From Balaenoptera acutorostrata (Eukaryota > Chordata > Mammalia > Artiodactyla > Balaenopteridae): DNA of 64,000 nt. Position 1 is the stretch's first letter. Each line of letters starts with the position of its first letter. The stretch lies in assembly GCF_949987535.1 (NCBI RefSeq), contig NC_080081.1, forward strand, positions 66,919,603 through 66,983,602. The letters are read 5' to 3'. A model generated the notes under the pieces. The model saw only the letters and a list, made by a program, of their open reading frames with translations. It searched no databases and was not told where the DNA came from. The position numbers and the translations under genes were made by a program. Positions 49,401-58,400 of this stretch are shown here, in pieces.

Positions 49401-52400
49401 TTTTCATGAGTTGTGGCACTAAATTAATAGCCTCATCTTTGTGCTGAGACTATGCTTTCTCTCTGGAGGTTAATCCCAGATTCAGTCGTTATTGACTAAA
49501 ATAGGAAGGGTAACTGGGCTGGTGTGGGACTCAGAGGCTCTAGTCCTTGAGTTTCTACAAACATGATTTTTCAAGAAAGAGACAGGAATTTTTTATTTTG
49601 GCTGCACCGCGGGACTTGCAGGATCTTAGTTCCCTGACCAGGGATTGAACCCGTGCCCTCGGCAGTGAAAGCATGGAGTCCTGACCATTGGACCGCCAGG
49701 GAATTTAGGACTTTCTTGATTCTTGTTTTCAAATGAAAACAAAATTGATTTAGGAGGTGAAAAGAGATTATGTGCATTGTCTTTATACAAGGGTTGTATA
49801 AAGTTGATTACTTAACTGTATACTATGTGATGCTTACATGCATTTTCCATGATAAAATGCTGGCCACAAATTTATATCCATAAATTACTTACCTGCGTCT
49901 CTGCTATCATATTTTCATCGGGTTTTAGGTGGACAGTGAAGGCCTCTCTCATCTCTCTTACCCCATCGAATATTACTTCAATTTCAACAATGTGCTGGAT
50001 TTCTCCCTCCTTAAACTCAATTTCTATAAATGCAAAATCACAGGTTTAAATCTTTTACATAGGAATATGCGAAGTTTTTCTTAAGCTTCTTTGACAGTGA
50101 CCCACAAGGCGAAATATATTTTATATTGTGGCCCAGTATACTTACGTGTATATGTTTGTGTGCACATGTGAGTGTGGATAAAATGGAATAAAAAGTTTTA
50201 AAAACATCACCTGTTCTTACGATATGCATTGCACTCTAGTATTTTCTATTCTATTCCATTTTATCCAGAAGAAAATTCTAATCATAAGCTACTAAATTGA
50301 TTTTTTGACCCACAGTTTGAAAAAATGCAGAGTTATGGAATAGACAATCAACAATTCTGACATCGGCACAATCAGACAAACTCACCTCTCATTTCCCAGA
50401 ATTTCTAAACCAATAGGACATAAGTCAAATATACGATCACAGGCATTATTGAGTGTGAATAGTATTTTCATTATGTATATATCTAGAAAAGCTGGACACC
50501 AAATTGTTGAAATTTTTAATATCATGTCAAATTATATTTTAAAAAGACTTCTTTTGGTTGTTGATGTTAATCTTGGAAATTCAGCAATTTTTTTTAAGAA
50601 AAATGTTAATGGTGTTTTTTCTCTCACCCCGTCGCTCCTAACTAAAAATAATTCCTTCATTGTCATGAAAATTAAACCCAATAATGGTAATCCTTTTTTA
50701 ACCATTCATTCTGAGATTCTTAAAATGTTAAAAAATTAACTGATTTTACTGAACTCAAGAATAAGCAGCTGACCAAACTTGGATAAACAATTTTGTTGGT
50801 TTTACAATGCCTTTTGAAAAACTGGTTCAGAGGAGAAAATAAAGACTATAATGCATAATCATTCCAATCAGAGACGATAACAGATGCTGCTTTCTCATGT
50901 AACGGCGGTATTCAATCATTATAATTCTAAATTAAGAAATCCTTTCAAATGTGGCAGAAGAAAATGTGTCTCCAACGTATTTTTCTTTTCCTACTTCCGT
51001 CAATTATGAAAAGGATCTTTTTCTTTAAAATTGTGTCAGTAAGCCAGACTCATCTTTAAAATTAGTTCTGTTTCTGGGTACAGCCATTTTCCACACTGGC
51101 CTTAGTCAGTTCTTTGATACCATTAGCTTTAGATTTCTCATACCCCAGGAGGGCTTACGGTCCTCGTTCCAGAGGATGAAAATAGCTGATCAATTCTTGG
51201 TCACCAATTATTTGTTTGATTTGACCTGTGTGAAGCTGCAATGAAAATTTATTTTCTAACCCTTCAACATCTGGGGATTTCATAGAAAAATACAGATTTT
51301 TTTAGATCTTTTACACTTTTCTGCCTGGCAACAGTCATCTGGGTATGACAGTACAGGTCTTTCTCAGCAGGGAATGGACTTTCTGGTTGAAGAACATTTC
51401 CATCACTCCATCTTTCCCTCACACTTTCCTTGCTTCCCTCATTTTCATTGCTTGTCTTGGCCTTGTAAACATTTGAGTTTTGTAACCCTCTGAATTATAT
51501 AAACCTAGTTTCTAAGAAGTTGAAAACTTAAGTATTTATTTTAAATGCTTAAATTAATTGTTTTCTTACAGTATACATGCTAGGTGATAGTTGTTTCCTC
51601 TGTCACTTTAGACATTTTTTAAAAAAAATAAATTTATCTGTTTATTTTTTGGCTGTGTTGGGTCTTCGTTGCTGCGGGCGGGCTTTCTCTAGTTGCGGCG
51701 AGCGGGGGCTACTCTTTGTTGCCCTGCACGGGCTTCTCACTGCAGTGGCTTCTCTTGTTGCAGAGCACGGGCTCTAGGCACGTGGGCTTCAGTACTTGTG
51801 GCACACGGGCTCAGTAGTTGTGGCTCGCAGGCTCTAGAGCGCAGGCTCAGTAGTTGTGGCGCACGGGCTTAGTTGCTCGGCAGCACGTGGGAGTTTCCCG
51901 GACCAGGGCTCAAACCCGTGTCCCCTGAATTGGCAGGCGGATTCTTAACCCCTGCACCACCAGGGAAGCCCCTAGACATTTTTAACACAAAAATATTGCA
52001 ACGTTTATTCTATATTTAATTTTTTGTTTATTGTAAATGACTACCTCAATTTGGACCATAAAAGGAGAAATTAAAATATATTTCAGGAAAGATTATTAAA
52101 TTTTTATTATACATATTTATAAACACATGTTGACATTTATAGGATAAAAGAGACACAGGTTGATTTACTGTTATTTAAGTTTTCTCTGATTTCATTTGTC
52201 AATTTACTATATACATATAATTTTGTTTCTGTCTTAGCAAAAAGAATTGTTTTCTTTATAAGAAAAGCATCTCCTGTTAAAGGTCATGTCATCCACATTT
52301 AGAAGGTGTTTCCTTCATGTAAAACATGCTCATTTTAGAAATACTTATTTTAGATTTTATAATTTAGCAGCTGATCAGTTTTTTCCTCTCATTTTGGGTT

Positions 52401-55400
52401 TTATGCGAATATTTCCAATATATTATCATTCTTTACATAGAAAATAATATGAGGATAACTTTGAAGCTCTATAGTAGTTCATCAAACTTTTACCATATGT
52501 GCAAAGAAAATAAATGGTCCTTTGTAGAAGATGCTAGTTTTTCCAACTGTTTCATTAATTCTATTACTGATTCTGTCACTTTCTAAACTTTGTTCTCAAG
52601 TGAGCAGATCAAGATGAATGCCTGTAGTCTATGATCATCAAAAACTGTTGGCAGTCTCTATTTTGCCGGTAAACAATCCACAGAGAGAGAGAAGAACTGA
52701 CTTGTTTTATACTCATAAAAGTAATGGGCGAAATGATCCGAAAGTTTGAAGAAGGAGAGGGATGGAAGAAATGTATTCGTTATGAGTTCCTAAGGCCCAG
52801 AGAATTCATGGTCCCTGTGGTTGGTAATCTGTCCCCCTTTTACTGTCCTCCATTAACACTAAACTTCCTAGCTTGAAGTTTTGGATTGCTGTTGTTCTAT
52901 GACTATCTTCTTGGCTATCACGCACATTTTCAATGCAATAGAATATGCAGGAAAATTATTATTTACTATCGGATTGCCATAATGCAGGTAAAACCCACTG
53001 AAAATTAAAGGACTGTAGGCTCAAAACAGAAGATCATCTAGCACACTGACTCAAAATTTCCCTAACACATGTACCCAGCAGTCAAAAAGGGAAATCCTGG
53101 AAATAAATTCCATTGACTTTGTTTTCCTGAAGGAGATTAATTTAAAGGAGTACCTGTATTTGTATTTCAGTTGGATGGATATTTCTCTTCTTTTTTCCCA
53201 AGGGCACCAGCACTAACATAGGGTGAGCCCAAGCCATCTGGACACAGGCCCTGGGAGCCCCCATACCTTCCGACACAGGGTGATAGTCCTCTCCAGAGGT
53301 GGCTGAGCCGTCCTTGGTGTGAACCCTCACAACGGAAACCTTTGAAGTGTCTCCTTGGCGAATCACTGGAATTTTTATAACCACCGACTGTCCTGGTTCT
53401 TTGGGTTCACTGACGCTAAATTTGGTTTCTCCAAATTTAATGATTGTCTCTAAAACAGCGGGAGACACGGACAAATTAAATTGTAAAGGGAATGCTTTTA
53501 TTCTCCATTTCTAATGTTTTTTCTTTGTTTCCCATGTAGGAGGAGCTTAAATATATTATTCTCTTGCCTTCCCTCTGTCCCCTCGCTCAGTATCACTGGT
53601 GTGTCATGAGAAACTGAGCATGCGTGGCCCAGCTCCTTCCTTAGGAATTAACCACCCCCCAGAAGTCACGTGCTCTGGGGCTGTCTCTATGCGCCAAAAA
53701 TTTTACAGGAGTGGGTCACTGACAGTGGGAAGGGAAGGAGGAAATTGTTGACCCAGGACAACCTGCACCCAAGGGTACGTGAGGAGGAGCAGGGAGGTAC
53801 GAATGCTTGGGATTTAGCATTTAGCTATAAACCATGTTCTTCAACATAACTTTCAGTTTAAATGGTTTATTTCGTTCTCCACTTATCTTAGTCTTTTTCC
53901 TATTTCTCAATTACTTTAAAAGCCAAGTCAGAAAGAGGGGGTTATTTTCTGAGCCACCTAAAACTTTAATACAGACGGATTTCAGTTCCTAATTTACAGC
54001 TGAACACAGGAAACGGCGTCTTACTATCAGCATCATCTCTGATCCTTATCAGAGCTTCATTCTGTTCACCAACCACAGCTCCAAAAGGGGAGTTGCTTTG
54101 TGGAGTGCCAAGAACCAGACGGAGCTCCTCTACCTCTTCGTATAGTACGTCATCCATCAGCTCAAGGATACAAGGCTTTTCAGTCTCACCTGGAACAATA
54201 ATAAGGACAGCAGGACAATCACATCCCGTAGGCCATAAGGGAAGCATCTGCAACCAGAAGGTAAGCCCCATGAGGCCAGGGATGTTGCTTTTTGCCCTGC
54301 TGTATCAACAGTGCAAAGAACAGTGTCTGGCATGTAATAAGCCTTTGATTAATATTTGCTGAATGAATGACGAGGTTTGAACATTTGCAATGACAGGCCC
54401 TATTTGTACAGGGAGTTCTTTAATGCCTGTCTTAAGTTCTGTCACTTATGTCTGAAAACAAGGGGAAAAGAGGAAATGCCAATTTTATTTACAAATTTCT
54501 AACATTATGATCAGGAGGCAAATTTAGCAACTTTGTACTGGTTGGTCATTGTTAATTTGACCACAGTACATGTTTCTTGTACAATTATTGGATCAAAGTA
54601 ACCAAATATTTTATGACGTTGGACACATATTAAAAATGTGACATCTATTTCCTTTCATTTCTGTCATTTGAACGTTAAGTCTTTCCCACTACTGTGAAAT
54701 CTACACATTTGATATGCCATTATCTGCTGAATAAAGTTTGAATAAACCATATAGCACATCACTAGAAACTAATCAATAAGTTGATACGGAAACCAAAAGA
54801 ACATTCATTCACCCTGTTAAAATCTACCTCACTTTGTTATCATTTAGTGCACATTAAACCATGTCGTAAGCTTGTTGAAATCAAGAATTGTATTTCCTTG
54901 ATAGATATCTCACACCCAAAACTTGGCTTCCGCAAATTCCAAATAGAAATTTCAAGCCGAAACTTACCAGGGAGGAAGGTGATGGTGGAGATATCAGTGT
55001 TTGGGCGTTCTTCAAAGTCCATCATCACTTGTGCAGACCCCTGTCGCGTGTAGCATCTCACCGAAGACCTGTACTGGACATCTCCACTCCTGTGGATCGT
55101 GGCAACTATCTGTCCGTCATTTTCATTGCCAGTATATACTCGTTCTTTGAATTGCATCTTAGGCACTGCAAAAAAAAATACAAGAAAATAAACATATGGA
55201 TCAAAGTGAACAGAAATGTAAGGAAAACGGCATTTCAGAAAACATGGTTTCATGGGAAGAATAACTGAACAGAAATGAGAAGAACTGGATCCAACTCTCC
55301 ACTCAGTCACTTGCCAGTGTTTTGGCCTTGAGCAAATCACTTAACTCAGTATTTTGATTTCCTTATCCTTGTAATTTTGCTCTGCCTATTTTGTGGAGTA

Positions 55401-58400
55401 GGAAGATGCAATGAAATGTGAAAAAGTAGATAAAACCAGAGATTTTAAGATGTCTGTATCTATATATGTTGCTTTATCATGAGCTTTTCAGAATTTCTTG
55501 ATATGAATAATATTAAATATTGTGCACATAATCACATGCATAGTTTACCTGGACCGTGTTGGAAAAGTTGACAATGGCTGTAACACCTATGGCTATGACA
55601 CCTATACTAGGTCAATTAACTATAGGTCTCATTGACAATAGGTTAGACTCCTCCAAGCAATGTCAAGATCATCATGGTAGAAGATTATTCAGAATTTCCC
55701 TGTGATGACGTGGCAGAGAGCCCTGCCATGTGTCCAGAAGCTTATTGCTTCAGAACAGTGGTTTTGGCATATCATTAGGGGAATTTCAGGAGTGTCTGGG
55801 AGTAAGGAGATAACAGAAAGTGTCTTGTGTTGAGAAATGGAAAAAGATCATTAATACTCAAGGGTTTGTGCAACCCCATGTGGTTCCACCCATCTGTGGG
55901 AGGGAGTTCTTGACACACAATCAAGATATTGATAACAATCTCATTTTTTTAAACTTGCGAGGAAGACTGAAAGTTTTCTTCTGAGACTGTTTAATTCTAT
56001 CAGAATAATCAGGATGAGAAAGTAAGACTTGGTCGGCTAAGGTATTACTATGGGTTGAACTGTGTCCCCCAATTCACAGGTTGAAATCCTAACACCCAGT
56101 ACCTCGGAATGTGACCTTATGTGGAGATAGGGTCTTTACAGAACTAATCAAGTAAAAATGAGGTCATGAGGGTGGGCCCTAATTGAATATGACTGGTGTC
56201 CTTATATAAAAGGGAAATTTGGACACAGAGACACACATAGAAGCTGATGTAAAGACACATAGGGAAAAGATGGCCGTCTACAAGACAAGAGAGAGGGCTG
56301 GAACAGATTCTTCTCTTGCATCCTATAGAAGGAAGTAATCCTGCTGATACCTTGATCTTGGACTCCTAGCCTCCAGAACTGTCAGACAAGAAATTCCTGA
56401 GTCTGTAGTACTTTGTTATGGCAGCCCTAGCAAACTAACACAGGTGTATAAACCCTAGTTCATCATTTTACTTAACATTTATATAAACTCTAGCTTATCG
56501 TTTTACTTATCATCATAAATTAATAAACACTCACAATCTGAGACAGAATCGTTTATGGCCACCGTGGCTTTGCTGGGATCACCAAGGGCAGCATTCATAG
56601 GCATTCGAAGCACAAGTTCAAATTTCTCAATTCCCTCCAGCACCGGTTGTCCAAGATCATCCAGAATGATAACACGAACAGTCTGCATGTTGACTCCAGG
56701 TGCAAAATCTAAATTACGACTGATTCCCACATAGTCTGTTCCAGCTGTGACAGTGACAGAAGAATTTTTCAGTTGGGGACTAACCAAATTTAAACAAAAT
56801 TTTGAGAAGCAAACTGTGTAGATATATTTATAATCCTTTTATAAATATATAGACTAGCATACCGTTACAGAAAATACATTTAATGAAATGCAAAAGATTA
56901 GTATCTAACCTTTTGGTTATTGAGATGGTAGATCAAAGATCAGGTTCTGAACTTTGTCTTATCTATGTCTAACAAGTTATTTTACCTTTAGTTACTTTAG
57001 CTTTCTGTCTTATAGTTTTTTTAAATCTATTTTGGAATTCTCAAACAGAACTAATAAAAATCAGGTCTAAAAATAACCCTCATATCAATCAAGTATTTGA
57101 TTATCATAAATTATATATGAAATATAAATATTGAAATTTTGTTATCATTAGCTAAATATCCAAATCTATTTTCAGAAGCTACTACAGAACTTTAGGTGTG
57201 CGACTGCCTGCTGGTTAAAACAACACATTTCAGACACAAGCTTTTGCCTGACATTCTTCACCCACGCCTGCCCCAGAGACGTATTTGGTTTTTGGCTTAT
57301 TATTCTCAAAGACATATTTGGGTTTTGGCTTATTATTTGTCAGACTGTGGGGCGCATACTAGTGTTGACATCTCCATTTATGTTCTAAAGTAGTTAAGAA
57401 AACAAAACTTTCTCTTAATCTTTAAGCACTACATCCATAAAGCCTGGGAACAGGGGAGAGTGTTCAGTGTTATTTCTTCCTTGTTTTCACACCTTCTGCT
57501 CTTCTGACTCTCATTTTGTATCTGTTTACCTCTGAATACGCAACTATATTTGAGTATGTGTCTTTAATTCATTTTTAAAAGTCTCTGTATCGGAATCTCA
57601 CTGTGGTTCTTTCCGTATCTGAATCTCGCTGTGGTTCTTTCCGTGTTTTTCTTTTCCTCTTCTTCCTCACCTTTATTCTCACCTCTTTCTTTGATTTGAA
57701 TTTTCTCTAAAGAAATGACTAATTTGGCTAAACAGATGTTTGTTGGACACCGACTACATGCAAAACACTATGCTGGTTCTACGACATTTAAAAAGTGAAA
57801 ACGTAAGGGTGACATAAAATGGGATTAATGATATGTGTGATGAATGTGTGATGTGTGTATGATGTACGTGTGTGTGGGCATGTGTAAGAGATAGTTTGTA
57901 TTGTTGGTCATTTAGATGGGACAAAAAAGGAAATGTCTTATCTTTTGCTTGTCCTAGCTTTATGATAAACTTTTTGCAGATGTAGATTCCAGAATAAAAG
58001 GCAAGCATGTGTCGGCTAGGACAGACTATATAATGAAGTGTAGAAAAAGTCTTTGGGTCCCAAGTATTTATCGGGACATTTGTTTAAAATGAGGAAGGAG
58101 CCAAGCTGGAGATACATACCTGCATGATACTTAAATGCCACTAGATTTCTCTGAGGGTGGCCTTCACGATTATTCTAGTTGTGCATATGACGTCATAATA
58201 TTCAACGATGGTAGATTTCCCAAGTATAGAGAACCAATTCATGCAAATAAAGGCATTCAAATGTAGAGTCTTTGACTTATATGTTTATAACTCAGCTTTT
58301 GATTTGTGGCCCTTTAGATGTATTTTCTCACAATAGTAAATAGAGCCTAGATTTACCGACTATACAGTAATAATTTCAGAAAAAATTACATTCAACCAGA

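Noticed and set aside
54840..55340. Full 166-codon frame around FREM2 exon 9
   Set aside because: Only 54968-55165 is exon; the extensions run into introns past good donor and acceptor sites.
56044..56442. Possible endogenous retrovirus gene remnant
   Set aside because: Only an LTR-type sequence is present; no gag, pol or env similarity was seen around it.
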